Made by a program: the position numbers and the translations under genes. A DNA stretch of 9,790 nt from an uncultured Eubacteriales bacterium (lineage in GTDB: Bacteria; Bacillota; Clostridia; TANB77; CAG-508): contig CACXCH010000127.1 of assembly GCA_902766085.1 (NCBI GenBank), positions 1 through 9,790 on the forward strand. The letters run 5' to 3'. Of the stretch, positions 1-6,571 are shown piece after piece. Position 1 is the stretch's first letter. Each line of letters opens with the position of its first letter. Below the pieces are notes generated by a model. It did not search any database, was not told the DNA's origin, and was given only the letters and a program-made list of their open reading frames with translations.

Positions 1-77
1 GCCTGGTAGTTCAGCTGGTTTAGAACGCTAGCCTGTCACGCTAGAGGTCGTCGGTTCGAGCCCGATCCAGGTCGCCA
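1..77 (+). tRNA. tRNA-Asp (GTC), missing its first base at the window edge
   Basis: Cloverleaf with anticodon GTC at 35-37. The anticodon stem is CTAGC/GCTAG (28-32 with 40-44). The T arm has loop TTCGAGC (55-61) and stem 50-54/62-66. The acceptor 3' strand CCAGGTC (67-73) is followed by discriminator G74 and an encoded CCA at 75-77. Only six of the seven 5' acceptor bases are visible (GCCTGG, 1-6); the partner of C73, expected to be G, lies just outside the window. The gene decodes aspartate codons GAC and GAU. A run of T (78-83) follows, then a 9-bp AT inverted repeat (97-105/111-119). It probably shares a transcript with tRNA-Phe, since I see no promoter between them. Confidence 0.97.
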
Positions 78-96
78 TTTTTTTATTTATAATAAT

Positions 97-119
97 AATT
101 TAATTCTTATAATTAAATT
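97..119. repeat. AT-only inverted repeat between the two tRNA genes
   Basis: AATTTAATT (97-105) pairs perfectly with AATTAAATT (111-119) across a 5-nt loop, giving a weak 9-bp A/T hairpin. It could mark the tRNA precursor spacer for processing or be chance in AT-rich sequence. The rest of the 78-205 spacer shows no gene or clear promoter. Confidence 0.4.
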
Positions 120-205
120 GAAAAAGTACTTTATACCATTAACTAGATTGAAAATGTTAATTTTACAAAGCAAGAGTATAAAAGATGCTAAAAAATTAAA
201 AATAT

Positions 206-281
206 GCCTCGATAGCTCAGGTGGTAGAGCAGGGGACTGAAAATCCCTGTGTCACTGGTCCGACTCCAGTTCGAGGCACCA
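206..281 (+). tRNA. tRNA-Phe (GAA)
   Basis: The acceptor stem is a perfect 7 bp, GCCTCGA (206-212) with TCGAGGC (271-277), followed by discriminator A278 and an encoded CCA (279-281). The anticodon loop CTGAAAA (237-243) carries GAA at 239-241, so it reads UUC and UUU. The T stem is ACTGG/CCAGT (254-258/266-270). The T loop reads TCCGACT (259-265), which puts C at the position that is U55 (pseudouridine) in nearly all elongator tRNAs; the usual loop is TTCRANY. All stems are intact, so the gene looks functional. It is separated from tRNA-Asp by 128 AT-rich bases and followed by a strong terminator. Confidence 0.96.
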
Positions 282-303
282 GATATCCTAACTCAATAAT
301 ATC

Positions 304-347
304 AACAAAAGGAATAGTCTTTATAAATTGACTATTCCTTTTGTTTT
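304..347 (+). terminator. Intrinsic terminator of the tRNA-Asp/tRNA-Phe transcript
   Basis: A perfect 16-bp stem (304-319 with 330-345) encloses a 10-nt loop. The upper stem contains GGAATAGTC and its complement, and the 3' arm ends in a T-rich run (TTTTGTTTT, 339-347). A further T8 lies at 354-361. It sits 22 bases after the tRNA-Phe CCA, as expected for the end of a tRNA operon. The A-rich 5' flank would also let it act on minus-strand transcripts. Confidence 0.85.
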
Positions 348-377
348 GAACGATTTTTTTTATATTTAAGTTTAGTA

Positions 378-389
378 GCTAATATTAGC
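378..389. repeat. 12-bp perfect palindrome
   Basis: GCTAATATTAGC is self-complementary and lies about 100-190 bases upstream of the candidate pnp promoters. With no loop it would work as duplex DNA, for example a dimer-binding site, rather than as an RNA hairpin. Chance is possible in AT-rich DNA. Confidence 0.35.
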
Positions 390-400
390 AAGGTATATGA

Positions 401-426
401 ATTAAAAAAAGAAAGCTTTTTTTAAT
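401..426. terminator. Possible weak A/T hairpin terminator
   Basis: ATTAAAAAAAG (401-411) pairs fully with CTTTTTTTAAT (416-426) around an AAAG tetraloop. The 3' arm is itself a T7 run, as in bidirectional terminators, but the stem has only one G-C pair, so its strength is doubtful. Confidence 0.35.
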
Positions 427-440
427 CTATAAATCAATGA

Positions 441-460
441 ATTGAAACTAATTGAAACTA
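441..460. repeat. Tandem duplicated decamer
   Basis: Two perfect adjacent copies of ATTGAAACTA (441-450, 451-460), about one helical turn each. They lie 35-55 bases upstream of the first candidate -35 element, a position suited to an activator or UP-like site, but no known factor is recognised. Confidence 0.5.
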
Positions 461-494
461 TATTTAGCAACTATTCATATTTTTTAGTAACATC

Positions 495-572
495 TTGCAA
501 AACATATAAAAATATAGTAGAATATAATCGTAAAATTTTGCATAATTGATTTAATTAAGTAGCTTGTATAAT
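495..572 (+). promoter_or_regulatory. Candidate sigma-A promoters for pnp
   Basis: Two candidates are visible. The first is TTGCAA (495-500), 17 bp, TAGAAT (518-523), overlapping a perfect TATAAT at 523-528. The second is TTGATT (546-551), 15 bp, TATAAT (567-572), which predicts a start near G579, exactly at the base of the leader hairpin. Both are matches by eye only; the second has the better -10 but a short spacer. Confidence 0.45.
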
Positions 573-578
573 GTATTA

Positions 579-611
579 GTAATCTATAAAGTAATATATT
601 ATAGAGGTTAC
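579..611 (+). promoter_or_regulatory. Stem-loop in the pnp 5' leader
   Basis: GTAA-TCTATAA (579-589) pairs with TTATAGA-GG-TTAC (599-611): 7 bp, a two-base bulge (606-607), then 4 bp, with a 9-nt loop. It ends 21 bases before the ribosome binding site. In E. coli the pnp leader is a stem-loop used in autoregulation by RNase III and PNPase. A similar role here is inference from position only. Confidence 0.4.
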
Positions 612-642
612 TTCTAAATCGGTTATGCATTTAGGAGGTAAT

Positions 643-2754
643 ATGTTTAAAGTATATGAAACAGAGTTAGCAGGTAGAAAGCTAACAATTGAAACAGGAA
701 AATTTGCTAATCAAGCAAATGGAAGTGTAACGGTAAGATATGGTGATACAGTAGTAATGTCAAATGTTGCTGCATCAAAAGAGCCACAAGATGGAGTTGA
801 CTTTTTTCCATTATCTGTAAACTATGAAGAAAAATTATATGCAGTTGGAAAAATTCCAGGAAGCTTTAACAGGAGAGAAGGAAAGCCATCAGATAAGGCA
901 ATACTTGTATCAAGAGCGATTGATAGACCAATTAGACCTTTATTTCCAAGCGATTTTAGAAATGATGTTTGTGTAACAAACACTGTACTTTCAGTCGACT
1001 ATGATTGCTCGCCAGAAGTTTGTGCAAATATTGGAACATCAGCAGCTCTTTCAATATCTGATATTCCTTGGGGAGGACCAACATCAGCAGTTCAAGTTGG
1101 ATATGTTGATAATCAAATAATAATTAATCCAAATTCTGAACAAAATAAAAAGAGTAGACTTAGATTAACAGTCGCAGGAACAGAAGATAAGATTACAATG
1201 ATTGAAGCTGGAGCAGATGAAATTCCTAATGACACAATGCTTGAAGCAATCAAAGAAGCACACGTAGAAATCAAAAAAATATGCAAATTTATTTCGAATA
1301 TTAAGGCAGAAATTGGAAAGCCAAAATTTGAATATAAATCATTTTCAATAACACCAGAATTCTATGATGAAGTTTGTAAAAGACTTGAAGATGAAATGTA
1401 TCAAGCTGTACAAAGTACAGACAAGGAAATAAGAAACGATAATGTTGATAAGGTATCAGAAAAAATTAAAGAACTAGCAATTGAGATGTATGGTGAAAAC
1501 GCTGAAGAGGAGCACGCATTTGATATTTCTCAATCAATTCATGATTTAGAGAAAAAGTGTGTTAGAAAAATGATTTTAACAGAACATAAAAGACCAGATG
1601 GAAGAGCTATTGACGAAATTAGACCATTGTCTGCAGAGGTTCACTTACTACCAAGAGTTCATGGAAGTGGACTATTTTCAAGAGGACAAACTCAAGTTCT
1701 AACAATCGCAACACTTGGAACAAAGGAAGATGAGCAATTATTAGACGGAATTGATGAGGAAACATCAAAGAGATATATGCACCAATACAACTTCCCAGGA
1801 TATAGTGTTGGTGAAGCAAAACCATCAAAGGGACCTGGAAGAAGAGAGATTGGACACGGAGCTTTAGCTGAAAGAGCATTAGAGCCTGTAATACCATCAG
1901 AAGAAGAATTTCCTTATACAATTAGATGTGTATCTGAAGTATTAGAATCAAATGGCTCAACATCTCAAGCAAGTATTTGTGGTAGTACACTTGCATTAAT
2001 GGATGCTGGCGTTCCAATTAAAAAGCCAGTAGCAGGAATTTCATCAGGATTAATTACAGATCCTAATGACCCAAGCAAGCATATTGTTTTAACAGATATT
2101 CAAGACATAGAAGATTTCTTTGGTGATATGGATTTTAAAGTTGGTGGAACTAAAGATGGAATAACAGCCATTCAGGTTGATATAAAGATTGATGGACTAA
2201 CTTATGATATTATTAAAGAAGCTTTTGAAAGAACAAAAATAGCAAGAGATTATATAATTGATAATGTAATACTAAAAACTATCCCAGAACCAAGAAAAGA
2301 GGTTTCAAAATACGCACCTAAAATTATTACAACAAAAATTGATGTTGACAAAATTAAAGATGTTATTGGAGCTGGAGGAAAAACAATTAACAAGATTATA
2401 GATGAAACTGGAGTTAAAATTGATATTGAAGAAAATGGAAATGTTTTCATATATAGCCAGGACATTGAAAATGCAAAAAAAGCACTTAAAATTATCGAAG
2501 ACATTACAAGAGAAATTGAAGTAGGTAAAATCTATGATGGAGTTGTTGCAAAAATTATGCCATTTGGAGCATTTATTGACTTAGGTGGTGGAAAAGAAGG
2601 ATTATTACACATTTCAAAAATATCGAACAAGAGAGTTGAAAAAGTAGAAGATGTTCTTAGCGTTGGCGATGAAGTAAAAGTTAAAGTTACGAATATTGAC
2701 AATCAAGGAAAAATAGACTTAAATATGAGAGATCTCGAAATAACAGAAAAATAG
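643..2754 (+). CDS. pnp: Polyribonucleotide nucleotidyltransferase (PNPase)
   Basis: Phosphorolytic 3'-5' exoribonuclease releasing nucleoside diphosphates from RNA, a trimeric cytosolic enzyme of mRNA decay. The 703-residue product matches the usual length (about 700-715). Visible order: first RNase PH domain (from about residue 3, with REGKPSD and SRAIDRPIRPLFP), helical linker, second RNase PH domain from HKRPDGR (315-321) with SRGQTQ (346-351), then the active-site stretch IEDFFGDMDFK. There D491, D497 and K499 correspond to E. coli D486, D492 and K494. A KH domain with GAGGK (576-580) and an S1 domain (about 627-697, PFGAFIDL) follow. The start at 643 is chosen because AGGAGG lies at 633-638 and residues MFKVYETELAGRKL match family N-termini; the ATG at 625 would place that site inside the gene. 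No obvious terminator follows. Confidence 0.98.
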   Translation: MFKVYETELAGRKLTIETGKFANQANGSVTVRYGDTVVMSNVAASKEPQDGVDFFPLSVNYEEKLYAVGKIPGSFNRREGKPSDKAILVSRAIDRPIRPLFPSDFRNDVCVTNTVLSVDYDCSPEVCANIGTSAALSISDIPWGGPTSAVQVGYVDNQIIINPNSEQNKKSRLRLTVAGTEDKITMIEAGADEIPNDTMLEAIKEAHVEIKKICKFISNIKAEIGKPKFEYKSFSITPEFYDEVCKRLEDEMYQAVQSTDKEIRNDNVDKVSEKIKELAIEMYGENAEEEHAFDISQSIHDLEKKCVRKMILTEHKRPDGRAIDEIRPLSAEVHLLPRVHGSGLFSRGQTQVLTIATLGTKEDEQLLDGIDEETSKRYMHQYNFPGYSVGEAKPSKGPGRREIGHGALAERALEPVIPSEEEFPYTIRCVSEVLESNGSTSQASICGSTLALMDAGVPIKKPVAGISSGLITDPNDPSKHIVLTDIQDIEDFFGDMDFKVGGTKDGITAIQVDIKIDGLTYDIIKEAFERTKIARDYIIDNVILKTIPEPRKEVSKYAPKIITTKIDVDKIKDVIGAGGKTINKIIDETGVKIDIEENGNVFIYSQDIENAKKALKIIEDITREIEVGKIYDGVVAKIMPFGAFIDLGGGKEGLLHISKISNKRVEKVEDVLSVGDEVKVKVTNIDNQGKIDLNMRDLEITEK

Positions 2755-2894
2755 ACATAATAATAGAAAATTAAACATAACATAAAGAGTGTTTAAAGAT
2801 AGAAGCAGTGGAAGAAGCCACATCAAATATGAAACATTACAAAAAATGAAAAAATAGAGCAAAATTTTAATTGATTTAGAGAGGAATCATAAAA
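2755..2894. other. A-rich spacer between pnp and the glycosyltransferase gene
   Basis: No gene, promoter or convincing terminator is seen. It carries A-rich short motifs such as GAAAATTAAACATAA that resemble those in the next two spacers. The only hairpin is a 4-bp GTGG/CCAC (2808-2811/2818-2821), too weak for termination. Read-through from pnp is therefore possible. Confidence 0.4.
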
Positions 2895-4133
2895 ATGCAA
2901 TTTTTATATTTCCTACAACAAGCAATCATTTGGATTATTACTATATATTATTTATATGAATTAATAGTAAGTTTGTTTACATTTGTAAAGCTCAAAGAAA
3001 AGCCACTTGTTGTAGATAAAAATCATAAATTTTTAATTATATTACCTGCTCACGATGAAGAACAGGTAATAGGAAATTTAATAAATAGTTTAAAAGAACA
3101 AGATTATCCTAAAGAACTTGTTGATATTGTTGTAATTGCTGATAATTGTACTGACAATACTGCAAAAATTGCAGAAGAGAATGGCGCAAAAGTTTATGTT
3201 AGAACGACTGAGGACAAATCAAAAAGAACCAAAGGATATGCTTTGCAAGAGTATTTATCAACAATAATAAAGCAAGATACAATACCTTATGATGCATTTT
3301 GTGTATTTGATTCAGACAATATTGTTGACAAAGAGTTTTTAAAAGTAATGAATAAACACTTGTGTCAAGGAGAAGAGGTAGTACAAGGTTATAGAGACAT
3401 TAAGAACCCAACAGACAGCTGGATTTCCGCAGGATATGCAATATTTTATTGGACAATGAACAGATTCTACCATTTAGCAAGGTACAATGCTGGACTTTCC
3501 CCATTGATGAATGGAACAGGATTTATGGTAAAATTTGACGTAATAAAAGATAAAGGCTGGGATACAAATACTCTAACTGAGGATATCGAGTTTTCTTTAA
3601 AAAATATTATCGAAGGAAGAAAAATAGGATGGGCTAAAGATGCAATATGCTATGACGAGGAACCTGTAGACTTTAAACCATCATGGAAACAACGTTCTAG
3701 ATGGACTGTTGGACACATACAGTGCCTTGTAGAATACACTGTTCCACTTGCAAGATCGTCACGAGAGAGAAAAACATTAGTAAATTTTGATGGATTATTA
3801 TATATGATGGGAAGCATACCAATGTTTATAATTTCCATTTTACTTTTAGTAATCAACTCGATTCAATATTTATCAAAAGGAATGACGACAGCAGATTATG
3901 TTATAAATATTTTAAGATATGTATTGCCAACATTTTTCTTGCCAATATTGTCGGGAATTTTAATTATGATAATGGATAAAAGACCCATAAAAAAAATGTG
4001 GAAAGGCTTGATTATGTATCCATTATTCCTAGGAAGTTGGCTATTAATAAACTTAAAATGCTTATTTAAACAGGATACATCTTGGGATAAAATCGAGCAT
4101 ACAAGAAATGTAAAAATAGAAGACATAAAATAA
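2895..4133 (+). CDS. Membrane-bound family 2 glycosyltransferase
   Basis: Likely transfers a sugar from a nucleotide-sugar donor at the inner face of the membrane. The 412-residue product has an N-terminal membrane segment (about 8-32), a GT-A catalytic domain (about 45-290), and C-terminal hydrophobic segments near 302-322, 338-360 and 368-389. Catalytic marks are PAHDEE (51-56), DNCTDNT (83-89), DSD (139-141, metal/donor binding), TED (228-230, probable base D230) and QRSRW (266-270), the Q/RxxRW motif of processive enzymes such as cellulose and hyaluronan synthases. The tail SWDKIEHTR (396-404) resembles the C-termini of such synthases. Acceptor and polymer cannot be read from the sequence. 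Ribosome binding site AGGA (2882-2885) is 9 bases before ATG. Exopolysaccharide or glycolipid synthesis is inferred. Confidence 0.9.
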   Translation: MQFLYFLQQAIIWIITIYYLYELIVSLFTFVKLKEKPLVVDKNHKFLIILPAHDEEQVIGNLINSLKEQDYPKELVDIVVIADNCTDNTAKIAEENGAKVYVRTTEDKSKRTKGYALQEYLSTIIKQDTIPYDAFCVFDSDNIVDKEFLKVMNKHLCQGEEVVQGYRDIKNPTDSWISAGYAIFYWTMNRFYHLARYNAGLSPLMNGTGFMVKFDVIKDKGWDTNTLTEDIEFSLKNIIEGRKIGWAKDAICYDEEPVDFKPSWKQRSRWTVGHIQCLVEYTVPLARSSRERKTLVNFDGLLYMMGSIPMFIISILLLVINSIQYLSKGMTTADYVINILRYVLPTFFLPILSGILIMIMDKRPIKKMWKGLIMYPLFLGSWLLINLKCLFKQDTSWDKIEHTRNVKIEDIK

Positions 4134-4289
4134 AAAAGTAATTATAAAAAACACAGTATATAAAATGAAACACACAACTTTAAAATTAGAAAACATAAAA
4201 TAAAAAGACAACTTAAGAATAGAAAGCTTTTTATAAAAAGACGTGTAATATTAGAAAACAAAAAATATTATTGATTATTAGAGGCCAAT
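4134..4289. other. A-rich spacer with near-repeats of the preceding gene end
   Basis: A 20-base segment starting GAAAACATAAAATAAAA (4189-4208) nearly repeats 4119-4138, which covers the end of the glycosyltransferase gene; a shorter copy, TTAGAAAACA, is at 4251-4260. A 14-bp palindrome CTTTTTATAAAAAG lies at 4227-4240. No gene or terminator is seen. Confidence 0.4.
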
Positions 4290-5114
4290 ATGATAGAAAA
4301 TGTTAAAGTATATGCTTTTGTTGGACCTTCAGGGACAGGAAAAAGCTTCCGTGCTCAAAAGGTAGCAAGCGACTATAAAATTTCATATATAATTGATGAT
4401 GGGCTGTTGGTTAATAAAAGTGACATTGTTTATGGTAGTTCAGCCAAAAAAGCAGATACCAAGATTGAAACGGTTAGAAAGGCTTTATTTATTGAGGAGC
4501 CACAAAGAACAAATATGGTAAAAGAATTAAAAAAAGTAAAGCCTGATTCAATTTTGATACTTGGAACATCTGATAATATGGTAAAAGAGATTGCTAAGAA
4601 TCTTGAACTTCCAGAAATAACAAAAACAATTTATATCACAGATGTTGCAACAGAAGATGAGATTGAAGATGCAAAAAGAATAAGAACGACTGAGGGAAAA
4701 CACGTTATTCCAGTGCCAACTTTTGAAATAAAGAAGGATTTTTCAGGTTTTTTATTAGACCCATTGCAAATATTTCAAACAAGTAGTGATAATCGTCCAT
4801 ACATAGAGGAAAAATCTATTATAAGACCAACATTTAGTTACATAGGAAAATTCACAATTTCAGATTCAGTATTCAAAGAAATTATAGAGTATTTAGCAAC
4901 AAAAACATCATCAATTTCAAAGATATTAAGAGTAAGAGTAAACAAGAGCGATATTGGACCATCAATATATGTTGAAGTTGAAGTAAAATTTGGAATAAAT
5001 ATCTTAACAGAAATGAAGGCATTTAAAGAAAGATGCATAAAGGAAATTGAAAGACAAACATCAATGAATGTTGTAGAGATGAAAATAGTGGCAAAGAAAA
5101 TAAAGGTTGATTAA
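4290..5114 (+). CDS. P-loop NTPase-like protein with C-terminal Asp23/Gls24-like domain
   Basis: Product of 274 residues, function unknown. The N-terminal half has a clear Walker A loop, GPSGTGKS (12-19), then IIDDGLLV (34-41), GSSAKKADTKI (49-59) and LILGTSDNM (89-97). No classical Walker B acid is obvious, so it may bind rather than hydrolyse nucleotide. From about residue 184 the sequence changes character: YIGKFTISDSVFKEIIEYLA, then IYVEVEVKFGINI and a helix ending TSMNVVEMKIVA. This resembles the start, central strand and last helix-strand of Asp23/Gls24 proteins (B. subtilis YqhY and YloU type), which are linked to envelope stress and fatty-acid metabolism. No signal peptide or membrane segment is seen. 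AGAGG (4280-4284) precedes ATG by 5 bases. The next gene encodes a phospholipid acyltransferase domain, so a membrane-lipid role is possible but inferred. I think similar uncharacterised proteins occur in other Clostridia, unverified. Confidence 0.8.
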   Translation: MIENVKVYAFVGPSGTGKSFRAQKVASDYKISYIIDDGLLVNKSDIVYGSSAKKADTKIETVRKALFIEEPQRTNMVKELKKVKPDSILILGTSDNMVKEIAKNLELPEITKTIYITDVATEDEIEDAKRIRTTEGKHVIPVPTFEIKKDFSGFLLDPLQIFQTSSDNRPYIEEKSIIRPTFSYIGKFTISDSVFKEIIEYLATKTSSISKILRVRVNKSDIGPSIYVEVEVKFGINILTEMKAFKERCIKEIERQTSMNVVEMKIVAKKIKVD

Positions 5115-5235
5115 CAACACATAAGCTATAGCTAGTAAAACTAGAAAATAATAAAAAAATATTGTGCTAGATTATTGTACAAAAAACAAAAGCGAAAAAA
5201 TGTTAATAAAGTGTTAACAAGAAATGGAGAAAATT
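5115..5235. other. Short AT-rich spacer before cmk-plsC
   Basis: Contains the palindrome AGCTATAGCT (5124-5133), a 4-bp CTAG/CTAG hairpin (5132-5135/5141-5144) and two TGTTAA hexamers 11 bp apart (5201-5206, 5212-5217). No clear promoter or terminator is visible. Confidence 0.35.
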
Positions 5236-6525
5236 ATGTCATTTATTGTAGCAATTGATGGACCATCTGGAGCAGGGAAAGGAACAATCACATCTATCCT
5301 TGCAAAAAAATTTAATTTATTATATTTAGACACAGGGGCAACATATAGATGCATTACACTAAAATTACTAAACGAAAATATTGACTTTAACAACATTGAA
5401 AAAATCAAACAAGTACTTGAAGACACTAAAATCGAAATAAATGACAAGAAATTTTTTCTTGATGGAAAAGATGTTACAAAAGAAATAAGAACAAAAAGAG
5501 TAAATGAAAACGTTTCTACTGTTTCACATATTCCAGAAGTTAGAGTATCACTTGTGAATTTACAAAGAAAAATGGCACAGGGAAAGGACTCAATTCTAGA
5601 AGGCAGGGATATTGGAACAAATGTATTTCCAAATGCAAATGTAAAAATTTACCTAGATGCATCTATAGATGAAAGAGTAAAAAGGAGAGTAAAGCAAAAC
5701 AAAGAGCAAAACATTGATATATCAGAAGAAGATGTTAGAAAAAACATAGAAGAAAGAGACTATAATGATTTACATTCAACTGTTGCTCCACTAAAAAAGG
5801 CAGAAGATGCCATATATGTTGACTCAAGCAAAACAAATATTAAACAAACAGTAAAAATAATTTCTAAGATAATAAAAAAGGAAAAACATAAATATGATAT
5901 GATTGAAGACAGCTATAATATGTGGAAAGAAACACCATTAAAAATTATAGCAAGAAATGTTCTTAAATTTATTTTTGTAATACTTTATAAAATCGTATTT
6001 ATTCCTAAAAATATTAATAAGAAAAACTTATACTCAAACAAAGATGAAGGAGTAATAGTTTGTGCAAACCATATAAGCTATATGGATGCAACAGGAATTG
6101 TAATGCAAAACAAACGAAAGGTTAGATTTGTTGCAAAAAGTGAATTGTTTACAAACCCAGTGCTTCATCATTGGGCTCACATATTTGACATTATTCCAGT
6201 AAAAAGAGGAGAAGGAGACTTAAAATCAGTAAAATTATGTTTTAAAACATTGAAAAATAAAGAGGCATTAGGTATTTTTCCAGAAGGAACCATAGATGGA
6301 CTAAAGAAACACACTGATTTAAAAAACGGAGCAGCATATATGGCATATAAAGCAAAAGTAAAGGTTATACCAGTTGGAATAAAAGGAAACTTTAAGCCAT
6401 TTAGAAGGGTAATATTTAACTATGGAGAGCCAATAGATGTTTCAAAATTTAAAACAGATGACCCTAATTGGATAGAAAATGCAACAGATTACATAATGGA
6501 TCAGATTATTAAATTATCTAAATAA
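5236..6525 (+). CDS. CMP kinase fused to PlsC-type lysophospholipid acyltransferase
   Basis: One 429-residue frame with two enzyme domains. Residues about 1-216 are a (d)CMP kinase, which phosphorylates CMP and dCMP with ATP: P-loop GPSGAGKG (9-16), LDTGATYR (31-38), EGRDIGT (122-128), lid region DERVKRR (145-151) and RDYND...APLKKAEDA (174-192). Residues about 228-429 are an acyltransferase of the PlsC/AGPAT family, which acylates lysophosphatidic acid: HX4D in NHISYMD (278-284, H279 and D284), PVKRGEGD (321-328), FPEGTIDG (348-355) and VIPVGIKG (377-384). A hydrophobic stretch near 243-257 may hold it to the membrane. In many Clostridia cmk and plsC are separate neighbours. The start at 5236 has GGAG (5226-5229) six bases upstream; the ATG at 5224 lacks a ribosome binding site. 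S181 stands where E. coli CMK has R188. Confidence 0.93.
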   Translation: MSFIVAIDGPSGAGKGTITSILAKKFNLLYLDTGATYRCITLKLLNENIDFNNIEKIKQVLEDTKIEINDKKFFLDGKDVTKEIRTKRVNENVSTVSHIPEVRVSLVNLQRKMAQGKDSILEGRDIGTNVFPNANVKIYLDASIDERVKRRVKQNKEQNIDISEEDVRKNIEERDYNDLHSTVAPLKKAEDAIYVDSSKTNIKQTVKIISKIIKKEKHKYDMIEDSYNMWKETPLKIIARNVLKFIFVILYKIVFIPKNINKKNLYSNKDEGVIVCANHISYMDATGIVMQNKRKVRFVAKSELFTNPVLHHWAHIFDIIPVKRGEGDLKSVKLCFKTLKNKEALGIFPEGTIDGLKKHTDLKNGAAYMAYKAKVKVIPVGIKGNFKPFRRVIFNYGEPIDVSKFKTDDPNWIENATDYIMDQIIKLSK

Positions 6526-6532
6526 AATTATT

Positions 6533-6560
6533 AACTAGTAACCGAGGTTGCAAGTTTTTT
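6533..6560 (+). terminator. Weak intrinsic terminator after cmk-plsC
   Basis: AACT (6533-6536) pairs with AGTT (6553-6556); after an A/A mismatch, GTAAC (6538-6542) pairs with GTTGC (6547-6551, one G-T wobble) around a CGAG loop. A T6 run (6555-6560) overlaps and follows the 3' arm. It sits just after the stop codon and before the rplU promoter, so it likely separates the two units, though the stem is imperfect. Confidence 0.5.
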
Positions 6561-6571
6561 CAGTAAAAGTG

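Larger units (their letters stand above)
348..642. other. AT-rich control region between the tRNA terminator and pnp
   Basis: No credible gene is seen on either strand. The region holds a 12-bp palindrome GCTAATATTAGC (378-389), an 11-bp A/T-rich inverted repeat with AAAG loop (401-411/416-426) that could be a weak second terminator, a perfect tandem copy of ATTGAAACTA (441-450, 451-460), two candidate promoters and the pnp leader hairpin. In many bacteria rpsO lies directly upstream of pnp; here that position is occupied by tRNA genes and this spacer, so pnp probably has its own promoter. Confidence 0.6.

Noticed and set aside
441..460. ATTGAAAC resembles the 3' end of many CRISPR repeats, present twice
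   Set aside because: The copies are directly adjacent with no spacers, only 10 bp long, and no cas genes are present; it is a tandem decamer, not an array.
625..642. Upstream ATG as the pnp start
   Set aside because: The ribosome binding site AGGAGG (633-638) lies after it, and family N-termini begin MFKVYET, matching the ATG at 643.
1619..1921. Open frame of 100 codons on the minus strand inside pnp
   Set aside because: It is antisense to a highly conserved part of PNPase, has a Leu/Phe-rich composition expected from reading the opposite strand, and no ribosome binding site was evident.
2806..2823. Possible terminator after pnp (GTGG...CCAC)
   Set aside because: Only 4 bp of stem and no T run follows.
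5224..5235. Upstream ATG as the start of cmk-plsC
   Set aside because: No ribosome binding site precedes it, while GGAG at 5226-5229 is well placed for the ATG at 5236, which gives the usual CMK N-terminus.
2895..6525. Glycosyltransferase, P-loop/Asp23-like gene and cmk-plsC as a new dedicated pathway or defence system
   Set aside because: Gaps of 120-160 nt, housekeeping neighbours and absence of effector or mobile-element genes give no support beyond a possible lipid/envelope theme.
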